Origin: Cichorium intybus
Lineage: Eukaryota > Streptophyta > Magnoliopsida > Asterales > Asteraceae
Direction: 5' to 3'
Assembly (NCBI GenBank): GCA_023525715.1
Contig: CM042014.1
Location: forward strand, 17,758,563 to 17,822,562
Length of the DNA: 64,000 nt
Made by a program: the position numbers and the translations under genes. How positions within the stretch are numbered: position 1 is the stretch's first letter; the number at the start of each line of letters is the position of its first letter. Positions 12,252 to 24,991 of the stretch are shown here, piece by piece. The notes below the pieces were generated by a model, which saw nothing but the letters and a program-made list of their open reading frames with translations, had not been told where the DNA came from and searched no databases.

Positions 12252-14340
12252 GACCCTCTAACTTACCTAGTATATATATATGACACTGGCCAATGATAGA
12301 TTACTGATGTTTATAATAAATATCAACACGAGAAATAAAAGTAACATGAAATCGGAAAACATGATGCTTGTGTTGATTTAACTTATTAATTTTTTTCTTT
12401 AGGGATATTGTCCACCTAATATAAACCATTATTACAACATAATCACCTTTTCTTCAAGTAACTATTTTGACCATGTTTTTCGAAGAAAGTACTTTCCAAT
12501 AATGTAGTATAATTATCGAAATGCTCACTCTATTTAAACACATGTTATTTTCATTTTCAAACACAGGTTCGAAAATATTCCTTCGACAACTTTATATGCA
12601 TGTGTTATGCATTTTTTGTGAGTAAAAACATGTTTGAAATCTTTGGTAGATTAGTCTTCGACATAATTTCACTCGAGTTGCTATTAAACCAAGAAGAGGA
12701 TAGAAATTATTAAATATTTGATAGTCTTGTGGTCTTCTCTACCGTTGAAAAAGATTCAAGCCAGTTAAACGGTCGTTTCTTGGCCTTTATGCCATCTTTC
12801 AACTGTTGGCTAAGTCATAAGTAAGAACGTCCCTAGAAAGCTTGATTCCAAATAGCATTCTCATTAAGACCGAGTATCCGCAATTCGTGACTCAAACATT
12901 GCATACCACATGTTGGTGAAAGACTGGTGGGATGCGAGGCATGATGAACTATTGGTGGGGAAATATTCCATACAAATCATGACCAGGCTTCCTGTACTCT
13001 TTCAAATTATTATTCGAATATTGTCCATTTCATCATACACAAATATTCACAAATATAGGTATTTTATGATATTAAAAAAGTAATTACTAGATAGTAACTA
13101 ATAGAAGGTTATTCACTAAAATATTTTTCTTAATCATATTACCTAAAAACCCATTTTTTAAATATATCATAAAATTACCATCAAGCTTGCTTGATTATGC
13201 CTGTGAACTTTCACGGTTACTTGACACAAAATATTGCTGAAAACATTTGCAAATAAACTTTATTATTCACGATCCATATTTAAATAGATAGAATTTATTA
13301 TTCACAAAATATTACTTTACATGTTTAAAATGAAGACTAACACAAGAGAATACGAACATGTAGCTTATAATGAATTACTAAAGAAATAAGCGAACAAAAA
13401 CATTAGATTACCAAGATGGTTTCTAATTACTAAATAATGAATCAATAATGCACCTACTATAGAACAAAATACTTGTTCTAAAAATATAGTAATCTAAATA
13501 TGATCTCATGGCAAGAGTGTCACACATGTATTAGAACAATATATTTGTTCCTGTTTTTTTATCATGTCTTGATGACTTTGGTCTGTAATGGAATAATCCT
13601 TTGGTCAGCTAGCATTCTTTTACTTGGAGCTATTCTTTTCCTTCGAGTCATTTTCTTCCATTTTATCCCAAGATCATTATAAGATGCATGTTTTCGTCTC
13701 TCTACATTAGAAGGGAGGCGTATCACCAACAATCGATATTCACTTGGGAACGACATACTAATGTGTTTTAGGGAAACACAATCGAATCAAGATCATAATG
13801 AATGACCACAATTCAAAGTAACCCAACAATTACATATATAAAATTAGACAATTACCTAAAGATATAACCTCTAAACCCTTAAAATATATGGAAATAGAAG
13901 ACCTCGCGAGTCTTTAGCATATAAAATTTATGAATGTTGTATGTAGGGTTGAATGTTATGTCGACAACAAGCAAAAAAATAATACTCGATGGAAAAAGAT
14001 GGCATGCGAACCATTCTTGAGCTTTATTAGGTGGAAATTGTGAATCTATCATAAATAGTCTTTTGTAAAGAATAAATTAAACATGTGGAATTTTATTGAA
14101 GATATTTTTTGTCCTTATATACACATTCATGCGGGTTGCGTCGATATGTTTGCGAGGTTGATGGTTATGGGTTGAAATCCACTTCAACCTTATGGGGTGT
14201 CAATTGGGCTGCTAATATCGAGTCTATTTAGGTCTTAGCTAGGATAAAACGACTATGCAAACATAAACGAACAAATTCTATCATATTGGATGTCACTGTG
14301 TCACATAAGGTGTTGAATACATTACCGGGCTGAAATCCAC
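12251..14340. other. Unassigned intergenic, probably decayed repeats
   Basis: About 2 kb without a recognisable gene. A 64-codon minus-strand open frame at 13562-13756 is basic but matches no domain I know. The right part probably belongs to the degraded Ty3 element whose clear remnant starts at about 14350. Confidence 0.35.
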
Positions 14341-14349
14341 ATCAATCTT

Positions 14350-14590
14350 GTGGATTCATTTAAGGCACGAAAGGTTTCCCAATAGAATTTTAGCAAGCTC
14401 CAACTCATTTGATGGTCTGTTTTGTGTCTTGAAGAAGATCAATGACAATTCTTACATGATTGAGTTTTCAAGTCATTATAATGTGTCAACTATGTTCAAT
14501 GTTGCAGATTTGTCACATTTCGTTTGACATTTTGATGATGAAGCAGACTCATGGCAAATCCTTTTAAAGAGGGGGTAGATAATGTAGGGG
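14350..14590 (+). pseudogene. Ty3/gypsy pol relic (end of integrase)
   Basis: The plus-strand reading gives IHLRHERFPNRILASSNSFD, GLFCVLKKINDNSYMIEF and MFNVADLSHF, then a stop. This matches the C-terminal region of plant gypsy integrases (xxLRKERFP ... GPFKVLEKINDNAY ... FNVADL). A purine-rich AAGAGGGGGTAGATAATG near 14567 may be the old polypurine tract. The protease, RT and RNase H regions are not readable. Confidence 0.65.
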
Positions 14591-14950
14591 ATACAAGTGT
14601 TGATAATGTCCTCACTAGTAGGATTGGAAGCTTGATGACATCATCTTCGAATCTGTCGAAGTGATTTACAGTCTTAAAATAGCATTTTTTTGTTCTTTTT
14701 TTAAATTTTCAGAATTTTTGTTTTTAGTGTTTAATTTAGATACTGATCAAGGATTTTATCCTAATCAATTTTGTTTTGATATGATTCTGGAGAAAGGTTT
14801 TCTCTTCTTCTCATGTAGGCATTTCATTTATTAATGTTATTAGGGAGTTGAATTATATCATCAATTTTCGTATTGAAATTCCATTTTTGTTCTTTGTGTT
14901 CCTTGTGATGGTAAACGATCATTCAATCAAGAACAAGTTTGAAAAAAATT

Positions 14951-16474
<1,524 letters not shown>

Positions 16475-16483
16475 TTTTGTCAT

Positions 16484-16614
16484 GGGAGCTGATCCGTACA
16501 CAATAATTTTATTGCCATACACAACAATATCATGTTTTTTATGCATATGGTACAACCTACTTAAAGCATAAATTATTGTGTATCACAAAAAATTGTTGTG
16601 TACGGATCAGCTCC
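16484..16614. mobile_element. Mutator-like MITE, copy B
   Basis: A 131-bp element with ends GGGAGCTGATCCGTACACAA and, reverse complemented, GGAGCTGATCCGTACACAA. It is flanked by a perfect 9-bp duplication TTTTGTCAT (16475-16483 and 16615-16623). It belongs to the same family as copy A at 6517-6848. Confidence 0.88.
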
Positions 16615-16623
16615 TTTTGTCAT

Positions 16624-18393
16624 TGGATATTTCATATTTTCTAGTATTTAATACGAGATTTACTCATTTTTAGTTTTGACAATGACGTTTTCTGGCGAGA
16701 GTATTGCGGTTTAGGGCGAGCGAATGGGGAAGAGATAAAGGAGTGGATGGGATCCATATATTTTATTAATAAAATATAGAAAAATATCTATTAAAATGTA
16801 ATATTGTTATTTTAAGTTGGTCAGGTATCAAAAGCGAAACAAAAAAAGTATATTAGGTGGTCCAAATTAAAACACAGGTTACCCAATACAAAATGATCAT
16901 TTATGTGATATACCCCAACTAAAATAAATTGTGTTGTTTCTCTATACATTTGTTAGATATTTAAAAGACTTTTAACTGTTTAATCAAATAAATGACATTG
17001 ACTTGTTTTGGACTATCTCCATTCTCTTTATCTTTAAATGTATAGGTGGGGAACACTTTTATTGATGCAAAAAGACAGAGACGCATCAACATGAGAATAA
17101 GAGACAAATTACGATATTTGTAGACTGAATTGATATGATTTCAGAGGTTGAACTTTTTAATGATAAATCAAATCAGTTTTTATTTAATCCCAAGAATTGT
17201 ATGGTCATGAACAAAGCCCCTTCTCCTTATGAAGATTTATGTGGGTTGTATGATGCAATGAGCTGTTTTAAGGTTCACATCTATTTTTTTTATTTTTACT
17301 TTTTTATGTAGGAATTGTGAAGAAGAATGTATAGTAAGGTATCAATCAACATTTATCCGTTTGATGATTAAATCACAAGTTGTTATTCAAGTTTATTGTA
17401 TTTCATAAGCTTATTTTTTCAAAAGGTATTTTACGTGTTTGGTTATTGGTGAGACTCTTTCAATACATTACATTCTGGAATGCTTTTTTGATTAATAATA
17501 TTGTTTGTGATCCTTCATGATTCCTATACAACCAATTCAAATTGTTTGTGAAGAGACTCGAATCTTTATCCTTTCTGTTATGTCCACAGCGAAAATTACA
17601 ATCCTTGAATAGCAACAGCTTAAAACTTGGTGCATTTTTGTTGCTTAGTTATAATCGACAAGTATTATTTTGTTTTCTTATCACTAAAGATTGTTCCAAC
17701 AGTTATTCACTAAAATACAGGCTCATATTTTAAGATAGCCACTCTTTTACCAAATGCAACCACAAATCCCGCTAACAACGTCCGCAAATTAACGATATCA
17801 CTTTTTCATAAAAAAAAAAAAATGGTACATTTTCACGAATGGAATTTATTCCTCGTGAACTGCTTTACATTCAATAAGTTTCAGAAATAACTTGTGAAAA
17901 AAACAAATTTCCAAACGAAATTTTTAACAAATTGGCATGCTTGCGTTAATAAATTTAATAAAGGTATTAATATTTGAAATATACACTTATATACATTGGT
18001 TAAAACGAATACTAGATACTCATCTCCCAAGGTTATAACGTTTTATAACCGCAACAGGTCAGCTTTTCTCCAGACCGATTTTTGGACTTAACTATTCAAA
18101 CCGGTATCCCCCAAAGTAAATGGCTTTCGGTCAAAATTGGATACAAAAGATCAACTCTGAAAGACTCATTTTAAAACAATTATGAGCTGTTTGATACTTG
18201 CTGATTGAGTAAGAGCTGACTGAGTCAGTGTCTGACTCCAGTCAGACTCATCCTGAAACTGACCGGGTAAGATGCAAATTTTAGTGTTTAGGACCGAGTC
18301 AGAGGTAAATTTTGGGGTTATCAAACGGTCTGACTCGGACCGAGTCAGACGTAACCTCTTACTGGACCAGGAATAGGCAAATCAAACAGCCCT
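16624..18393. other. Unassigned intergenic
   Basis: About 1.8 kb with no gene recognised. The last 150 bp before the PPR stop codon repeat CTGACTC/GAGTCAG motifs (about 18210-18350) and probably hold the PPR 3' UTR or a small repeat. Confidence 0.35.
18200..18350. repeat. CTGACTC/GAGTCAG-rich hairpin
   Basis: Repeated GAGTCAG and CTGACTC heptamers face each other across about 150 bp, with GACCGAGTCAGA present twice. It is probably a short foldback MITE inserted in the PPR 3' region. Ends are not defined. Confidence 0.4.
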
Positions 18394-20163
18394 TTAGTTG
18401 GAAGAATTCTGTGCTTCATTAGTGGACAACAATCTATATAACAACTTCTTTGCATCCAAAGAGAAACTTGTATCAAGTGATCCATTAATAAATTCCACCG
18501 CTTTATTTGTCTCATTTGCTCTAAGAAACCCTTGTACCATAATCTTATACGTAACCTCATCAGCAAAACAACCATTTCTTTTCATTTCTAAAAACAACAT
18601 ATCCGCTTTATCAAATTCACCCAATTTCAAGAATCCATCAATCATGATATTATATGTACGAACATTAGCTTGCAAGCCTCTAGCAGAAAGACCTAAAAAG
18701 AACCCATACGCAGCATCAATTTCCCCAGATTTACACATACCATCAATCAGACAATTACACGTAACAATATCAGGAACAACACCATCATCATCCAAATTGT
18801 TAAACAATTTTAAAGCCTCATCAAGTCTCCTGTTCTTACAAAGAGCATCTAATATTGTATTGTATGTCACAATATCTGGATTTAAACCATGAAATTTCAT
18901 TTCAACAGGAAGCATAAGTGCCTCATCAAGTCTGCCCACATGACATAAACCACCAATAAGAGTGTTGTATGTTATAAGATTTGGATCTGTACATTTCTTG
19001 GACATTTCATGAAAAACACTCATGGCTTCATCTATTCTTTCGTTTTCAGAGTACCCGTTTATTAGAATGTTGTAACTGATAACTGAAGGCGTGCAATTTT
19101 GGTCAACCATTGAGTCAAACAACTTTCTAGCAATGTCTACTTTCCCGATTGAACAGTAACCATATATCAATGCGTTGTATGTGACAGTGTTGGGGGTCTC
19201 GCCTTTTTGGATCATTAATGTCAGCAAACTTCGGGCTTCAATTACTCTCCCTTCTTTACATAATGCATCAAGTAAAATGGTGAATGTGTGTACGTTAGGT
19301 GAGATTTTTCTAGCAAGCATTTCATTTAACAATGCCATTGCTTCTTTCCATGAATGTAAATTACACAAACCGTGAATTAAGGAAGTGTAAGTTACCACAT
19401 TTGGTGAAATTCCTTTCGTGTTCATTTCAGAAAAAAGCTTCAAAGCTTCTGCAAATTGTTTATTCTTGCAGAGGCTGTCTATGATGGTGCTATATTGGAT
19501 AATCATGGGTGGACATGTAGATGTTTCCATCTTTCTAAGTAATAGGATAGCAGCATGAGTGTTTCCTGATTTGCAAAGACCGTTTATTAATGTCCCATAA
19601 GTTACTACACTTGGTTCAAACCCGTTTTCCACAATCTGTTCGAATAGTTTGATTGCTTGATGAAGGTTATTGTTAGAACAGAGTCCCCTGATGAGCGTAT
19701 TAAATGTAGCACAATCAGGGGCATAGCCAAGTTTCGTGGCTTTCCCTAGCACAACGAATCCGAAATCCACTCTTTTCAAGTGACAGAAACAATTGATTGC
19801 GATGTTGAAGACGTAAATGGTGGGCTTTAGAAAAGGGGCGACTCCTAAGAAGTCTAATCGTTTAATCAGAGAAATTGCAGCAGCATAATGTTTCATATTG
19901 ACGATAGAAGCTAAGACCTTAGTGAATTCTTGGATAGGCGGAACAGGATTTCGATGAACCATATGATTGAACGTATAAACTGCGTCTTCTAGGGTTTTGA
20001 TTTTAGTAATTTCTTTACAATTTTGGTTATTGGAAGGAAAGGAAGCAGCAAATGCAGAAAAACAATTAAAGAATATGGGTGAAGAAAAACACTTACGTGC
20101 ATCAAGAATATAAAAGATAGTGGGACGATATCGAGCACTGCAAAACGAATGCTTCATCATCAA
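18394..20163 (-). CDS. P-class PPR protein, Rf-like, predicted mitochondrial
   Basis: An uninterrupted 589-codon gene without introns. After a basic, Ser/Phe-rich N-terminus (about the first 40 residues) that looks like a mitochondrial presequence come 13 to 14 consecutive 35-residue PPR motifs from about residue 77 to 575, such as VVTYGTLINGLCKSGNT and IVTYNTILDALCKN. The motifs are all P-type, without E or DYW domains, and VTYNTLIxGLCK phrasing is typical of the restorer-of-fertility-like (RFL) clade. Such proteins bind specific organelle transcripts, one base per repeat, and direct cleavage or stabilisation. The first of three tandem ATGs was taken as start. RFL membership rests on repeat phrasing only; a plain P-class PPR is the alternative. 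The RNA target is unknown. Confidence 0.92.
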   Translation of the reverse strand: MMMKHSFCSARYRPTIFYILDARKCFSSPIFFNCFSAFAASFPSNNQNCKEITKIKTLEDAVYTFNHMVHRNPVPPIQEFTKVLASIVNMKHYAAAISLIKRLDFLGVAPFLKPTIYVFNIAINCFCHLKRVDFGFVVLGKATKLGYAPDCATFNTLIRGLCSNNNLHQAIKLFEQIVENGFEPSVVTYGTLINGLCKSGNTHAAILLLRKMETSTCPPMIIQYSTIIDSLCKNKQFAEALKLFSEMNTKGISPNVVTYTSLIHGLCNLHSWKEAMALLNEMLARKISPNVHTFTILLDALCKEGRVIEARSLLTLMIQKGETPNTVTYNALIYGYCSIGKVDIARKLFDSMVDQNCTPSVISYNILINGYSENERIDEAMSVFHEMSKKCTDPNLITYNTLIGGLCHVGRLDEALMLPVEMKFHGLNPDIVTYNTILDALCKNRRLDEALKLFNNLDDDGVVPDIVTCNCLIDGMCKSGEIDAAYGFFLGLSARGLQANVRTYNIMIDGFLKLGEFDKADMLFLEMKRNGCFADEVTYKIMVQGFLRANETNKAVEFINGSLDTSFSLDAKKLLYRLLSTNEAQNSSN

Positions 20164-20168
20164 CGTCC

Positions 20169-20186
20169 CTAAAACCCCGACGCCAT
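20169..20186 (-). promoter_or_regulatory. Short upstream ORF before the PPR start
   Basis: On the minus strand an ATG opens a five-codon frame (MASGF, stop) that ends five bases before the PPR start codon. It is in the presumed leader and could reduce translation. Telo-box-like AGGGTTTTAG and GGGGTTTTAGGG motifs surround it, as in many organelle-protein genes. Confidence 0.4.
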
Positions 20187-20289
20187 AGTCTCTAAAACCC
20201 TAATGTTCCAGCAAGTCTTCAGACCACGTTGGTTGTTTTAGTTTGTCGAGCATTTTTCGATTACTTCCTCAGCAAAATGGTAAATTACA

Positions 20290-21537
20290 ATTTACAAATA
20301 TACCCTTTATTAATGAATTTCACCTTTTTTTAATTTACAATTTTTGATTCGAAAAAATACATTTTTATTTTTCATTTTTATCCAAAATTTCATCTATTTA
20401 CAATTTGACAACTTACTTTTTTTTACTTTACAATTTTAACCTACATTCCTTATTTACAATTTTAACCGGTACTTCTTATTCATTTTACAATTTGAAACCA
20501 ACATTTATTATTTTCAATAAATTTGTTCCATCAACTTACTTTTTTACGGTTTTCCTAACTTTTATTTATTTTTTATGAATTTAGTTTCAAATTCTTTGCT
20601 AATAGTTTATTAAAACAACCTCTACTTCGTATAAAATAAGTTTTATTACAATTTTATTAATTATAACTTTAGTAAACCACAAGAAAAAAATTCATAAAAA
20701 TAAAAGAATTCATTTAACAAACTGGTTGCTAATATTTTCTTTTATACATCGTTTTAAGAATTTAGTTAAAGCATTTTTTAATCTTTCCGGACATTTATTT
20801 ACAACTTTTTTTTTGTTATTTATAACCTATGTTTTTTAGAAAATTTTGTTTGTAAAACCTATTTTATATTTTTACAAGTTTTTTTTTATGAATTCATCCA
20901 AACTTTTTTGTTAGATTTTCCCAAATCTTTTATAAGTTTATTCTTTTATGTTTTGTAAAATTAAATTTCCTCTTACGAAAATATTTTTAAATAATTAATT
21001 TTTTTGACATAATTAATGTTTTATTGAGTTATTTTTTCAATTTTTTTACAATGCATTTTTTAAACATTAGTTTTTTTAGAAAAGTACTTTTTTGACAATC
21101 TATTTCATATTATATTACAATTGCTTTTAATTCTTTTTATAAAATAACATATTTTATATATTTTTGAACTATGTTGTTTTAATATACTTTTTTTTACATT
21201 TTTAAATTTTTTTAAAAGAATTTGTTCAAACAATTTTATAGAATTTTCCTAACTTTCTTTTACAACATACATGTTTTTTAAACTTAATACTTTTTATAAT
21301 TTTTTGTACAATTCTTTTATATTTTTTTTCAACTTTGTTTTCTACCAATTCACTTCTAAAAATTGTCTTTCTACATAATGGATTTCTTCAAAACTTGTTG
21401 TGTCTTTATTTTTATGCTTATTTTTAAGACTCTTTTATTTTTATATATTTGTTTTAGATGTGCTTTTTATGATTTTTCAATTTTTACAAGTTTTAGTTTA
21501 AATTAATCACATCAATTGTACATATTGAAATATTCCA
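20290..21537. other. Very AT-rich upstream region of the PPR gene
   Basis: About 1.25 kb of extremely AT-rich sequence in which TTTACAATTTT-like words recur many times, suggesting decayed short repeats. No gene is seen. The gypsy element is inserted at its distal side. Confidence 0.4.
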
Positions 21538-21542
21538 CAACA
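21538..21542. repeat. Target-site duplication, left
   Basis: CAACA precedes the 5' LTR; CAGCA follows the 3' LTR at 29798-29802. They match at four of five positions, consistent with a 5-bp duplication and one later mutation. Confidence 0.6.
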
Positions 21543-21702
21543 TGTAAGACCCGTTCCGCCGAGTCGCGGCCCGAAGGAGCCCGCGGCACGGCTTTTGGAA
21601 GAATCTAGAATCGCGTAGGATTTGTACGCGCGGCGCGGTTCTAAAGAACCCGCGACGCGGTGCGCCTCTAAAGTGAAAAACCCTAATTCGGATTTAAACG
21701 CC

Positions 21703-21710
21703 TATATAAA
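21703..21710 (+). promoter_or_regulatory. LTR TATA box
   Basis: TATATAAA lies 160 bp into the LTR, preceded by a GC-rich U3 segment. It should start the element's genomic RNA near 21735. The 3' LTR has the same box at 28503-28510. Confidence 0.7.
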
Positions 21711-22519
21711 GGAACCCAGCCCTAGGGTTCGTGTTTTTGGGAGTTTTCTGGAGCAGAGGCGTCCGGTTTCAGCAGAGACTATTTGGTTCCAAGGCTTTGG
21801 AGGTTTGAAGGAAGGAGATCCAACGCGGGAGAAGGTTTAGGACGGATCGTGGGCATCACTCCGTCCTTCAGAAGTAAGGTAAGAAGATTTACTCTTCTGA
21901 CTTTCCTTTTTATCCCATCATATGGTGTTACAAGTTGGTTTGTAGCTTTAGACGATTGGTAGCACTTAGGGTTTGAACCAAGGACATGCATGGACTTGCA
22001 TGTCCATAAGGAAGTGACCTTAGGGTAGTTTCTGATCCCAGGAAGGGTGTAGAAAGGAACCCTAGCCGATTGATGTATTGTTAATCGCTGAAAAACATTT
22101 TGAAATGTTACGAGCCGCGACGCGGACTGGCTATGTCAGCGGCGCAGACTCGGCTGAAACCCCGTAATTGTGCAATGGTAGCCGCGGCGCATAGGGCGAG
22201 GAGCCACGCCGCGGCGAGCGACTGTTTGACCAGAAATTTAGTTTTGACCACGGTTTGATGGCAACTAGTGAGTCTAACCTTTAGGCAGGTTTGTAAGAGT
22301 CTGGTCAGTAATTGATATGTTGTATGTGTGTGGGATTTAGGTGTGTGGACGAGCTAAGTGGGGATATTAGAGAATATCTGTGCGGTTTCGAATCAGGTGA
22401 GTATCCTCACCTTACTATATGATGTTGCATGTTAGGCATCTTGTGTGTTATTTACAGTTATATGATTTGCTCTATATCTGTGGTTGTTTGTTGTTGGGCT
22501 CAGTACTGATGCGTGTCCC

Positions 22520-22681
22520 CTCGTAGCTGTTGTATGGCGAGTTGGACTATTGCCTTGTCCCATAGCTGTTGTATGATGGGCTGGGCCATAACCGGGAACC
22601 CATAGCTGTTGTATGATGGGTAGAACCTTCCCGTGTCCATAGCTGTTGTATGATGGACGCCCGTAGCTGTTGTATGGCGGG
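22520..22681 (+). repeat. Five tandem stem-loops with a constant loop
   Basis: Five units share the 12-nt loop AGCTGTTGTATG. Their stems differ but stay paired: CTCGT/GCGAG (22520-22541), CCCAT/ATGGG (22559-22580), ACCCAT/ATGGGT (22598-22621), GTCCAT/ATGGAC (22635-22658) and CCCGT/GCGGG (22660-22681), the last pair of units 1 and 5 being a G-U wobble. The identical array is in the 3' LTR at 29320-29481. Confidence 0.85.
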
Positions 22682-22999
22682 TAGGGTCGGGTCGTTCTCG
22701 AGGACGGGTTGTTTAATGTGTGGGCATGTATGGTAATTTGTGGACTCACTAAGCTTTAAGCTTACCTGTTGATTTTATAACATTTCAGGTAATTCAAAGG
22801 ACAAAGGGAAGGGCAAGGTTTGACGGCAGCGCATCGCATTCAAGAGATTGATATCAATGAACGATAATAGTATTTTTAAATGTTTCCGCTGTTAATTTAA
22901 GTATCATGTTGAACAGTTTTATGTTTTTGAATAAATGTTTTATTGGAATCTTGGTAATAAATTATTTTTTTAAAATTTTGAAATTGGGGCGTTACAAAT

Positions 23000-23012
23000 T
23001 GGTATCAGAGCC
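23000..23012 (+). other. Primer-binding site (initiator tRNA-Met)
   Basis: TGGTATCAGAGCC, complementary to the 3' end of plant initiator tRNA-Met, starts three bases after the 5' LTR. Confidence 0.9.
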
Positions 23013-23782
23013 TTGGTTTGAGGGATTTTGATGAACTGTATTGGGAATCCAAACTCAAACTTAGGACTGAGCGATTTTGTTAAGAAAATGTTTTTGGAAG
23101 GTTAAATTAAAGTAAAAGAAGATGCGATGCAAACCGTCAGCCGAGCCCAAGTAAGTTTTGTGATTCCCAATTACCCATGCCAAGTTTGTGTTATGTGATA
23201 AAATGTATTGTGCTAGGATGTAAAGCTGCCTGGAAAATATACTCTGTAGACTGTTTTTGTACCATATGTGGTGCTTTGGAATTTTATGCTACTGTCGTTA
23301 GGTTGCTTAGTGAATGCTGGTAGGTTATATACAATTAGGGTAAGATAGCCTAAGAATTCTTGGTCTAGCCTTACTGGCTGTTCCTTGTTTGGTTGTGACT
23401 TTAGGGTAGATCAGTTATTCAAACGTCTATCTTATTCCTGATTGTGTACGGCTGTGCGTCCGTGAGGTGACTCGACGACATTAGCAATAGTTCTCTTAGG
23501 CACGTGTGAGATGGAGGGTTAGATCAAAAGATTAGGCACCACGGTGCATGACCGCAGGAGTCATAGAAAATGGTTTAGTATGTGTGTGACATTTTAGGAG
23601 GATGATTGACGAACTTGGAACAAGGGCGAATAGGTGTGGAAGGTAGTACCAGGCCAGTATTACCGAAAGCACAGGATTCACGCTTGAGTCAAGAGTAGTC
23701 AAACAAAGTCCTAAAAAGTCAAATAGTTGGAGAGATAGGAGTGACCCGAGTATTGATATTAGAAACTGTTGCGGATTTCAGA

Positions 23783-24923
23783 ATGGCAGTCACTCGAAGT
23801 AACGGTGGACCAGATGCGGGTGCCTCAAGTGGGGGAGGACCGACTGATGAGAATCTCCGTAACCTGATAGCGGAGGAGGTTTCGCGAGAAGTGTTGGCTG
23901 CGATACCTCAGTTCTTTGGTACGATTAAGGCTGAGTTATGGGCAATGCTCGAGGAACGACTGGCTACTCAGGGCACATCACGTGCTAGGGATGCAAGTTA
24001 TAAGGATTTTTCGGCTTGTTCGCCTCCGATGTTCGATGGGGGCAGGGATCCGATTGTTAGCATGCAGTGGATTTCCGCAGTGGAGGGTGCTTTCCGCACA
24101 TGTTCCTGTCATGAGAACTCCAAGGTAACGTTTGCGGCGAATCTTTTAAGAGAGGGTGCGAAAGATTGGTGGGAGATACGAACGAAGGATCTCACTCCTG
24201 CTCAGTTGGATGCCATTACATGGCCGCAGTTTAAGGAACAGTTCAAACTGGAGTATGTTCCACAGGTGGAAATGGAACGCTTGGCGCAGGAATACCTAAA
24301 TCTGACCCAGACTACTGAGACGGTGACGGAGATCACCAAGAAGTTTAATGAACGGGCACTCTTCTGTCCAGAGTTTGCGGCAACCGAGCGCATGAGGATG
24401 ACACGATACTTGGCGATGCTTCGCACAGACATTCGGGAATTTGTGTCTGCTGCTAGGCACCAAACTCTTACTGATATGATAGCGGCCGCTCGGGCCCGAG
24501 AATTGGAACTGGAAACCCAACAAAAGCAGAAGCGTCCGGCGCCTACTCTGACTCAGCAGGTGTCGAAGAAATTTCGAGGGGCAGATCAGGGAAAGCAAGG
24601 GCAAAGGAGCCAGGGTAAGTGTGGTAAATGTGGAAGGAATCATGAGGGGCGTTGCTGGGTGTTAATATGCCATAAGTGTGGAAAGGAGGGCCACTATGCT
24701 AAAGATTGTCGGCAAGAGGTCAAGATTTGTTTTAATTGTAATCAGGTAGGCCACTTCAAGGCCCAATGTCCCCGTCTGACTCAGGGAGTGGTTCAGAATC
24801 CGGCACCCACAACACTCCGGATTACCGATGGTGGGCAGGGGAAAGGGGAAGCCCCTAAGACCAAGGGTCGAGCATTCGTCATGACCGCCGAGGAGGCACA
24901 GGATGCGCCCGACGTCGTCACGG
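23783..24923 (+). CDS. Gypsy gag polyprotein
   Basis: The frame is open from 23741; I prefer the ATG at 23783 (MAVTRSNGGPDAG), with an upstream in-frame ATG at 23741 possible. It contains a retrotransposon gag domain (FDGGRDPIVSMQWISAVEGA, then WWEIRTKDL and WPQFKEQFKLEYVP), a basic linker, and three zinc knuckles: a short CGKCGRNHEGRC, then CHKCGKEGHYAKDC and CFNCNQVGHFKAQC. It forms the virus-like particle and packages the RNA. The gag frame stops soon after 24923, and protease resumes in another frame after a probable 68-nt intron. Confidence 0.9.
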
Positions 24924-24991
24924 GTACTCTTTCTTTACTTGCCTCGTGTTTGTGGTGTGTGTAATTAATATGTCTATTATGCTTTGATTAG
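24924..24991 (+). other. Probable intron between gag and protease
   Basis: GTACTC at 24924 and TTGATTAG ending at 24991 bracket 68 nt. Removing them joins DVVTG to TFLVNSTPTFALFDSGAS, exactly the expected gag-protease junction, and corrects the change of frame. It is T-rich near the acceptor, as plant introns are, though near the minimum plant length. Confidence 0.6.

Larger units (their letters stand above)
21543..22996 (+). repeat. 5' LTR of the gypsy element
   Basis: 1454 bp, beginning TGTAAGACCC and ending GGGGCGTTACA. It holds a TATATAAA box at 21703-21710 and a transcribed region with a row of five stem-loops (22520-22681). Confidence 0.95.

Noticed and set aside
13562..13756. Basic 64-codon minus-strand frame
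   Set aside because: No recognisable motif; the opposite strand is open too, which is expected by chance in this composition.
18398..18892. 164-codon plus-strand open frame
   Set aside because: It is antisense to the PPR gene, whose repeats on the minus strand explain the sequence fully; the frames at 19175-19375 and 18345-18575 are also shadows.
22432..22749. 105-codon minus-strand frame present in both LTRs
   Set aside because: It is present twice only because the LTR is. Its repeated YNSYG-like words reflect the stem-loop row, not a protein.
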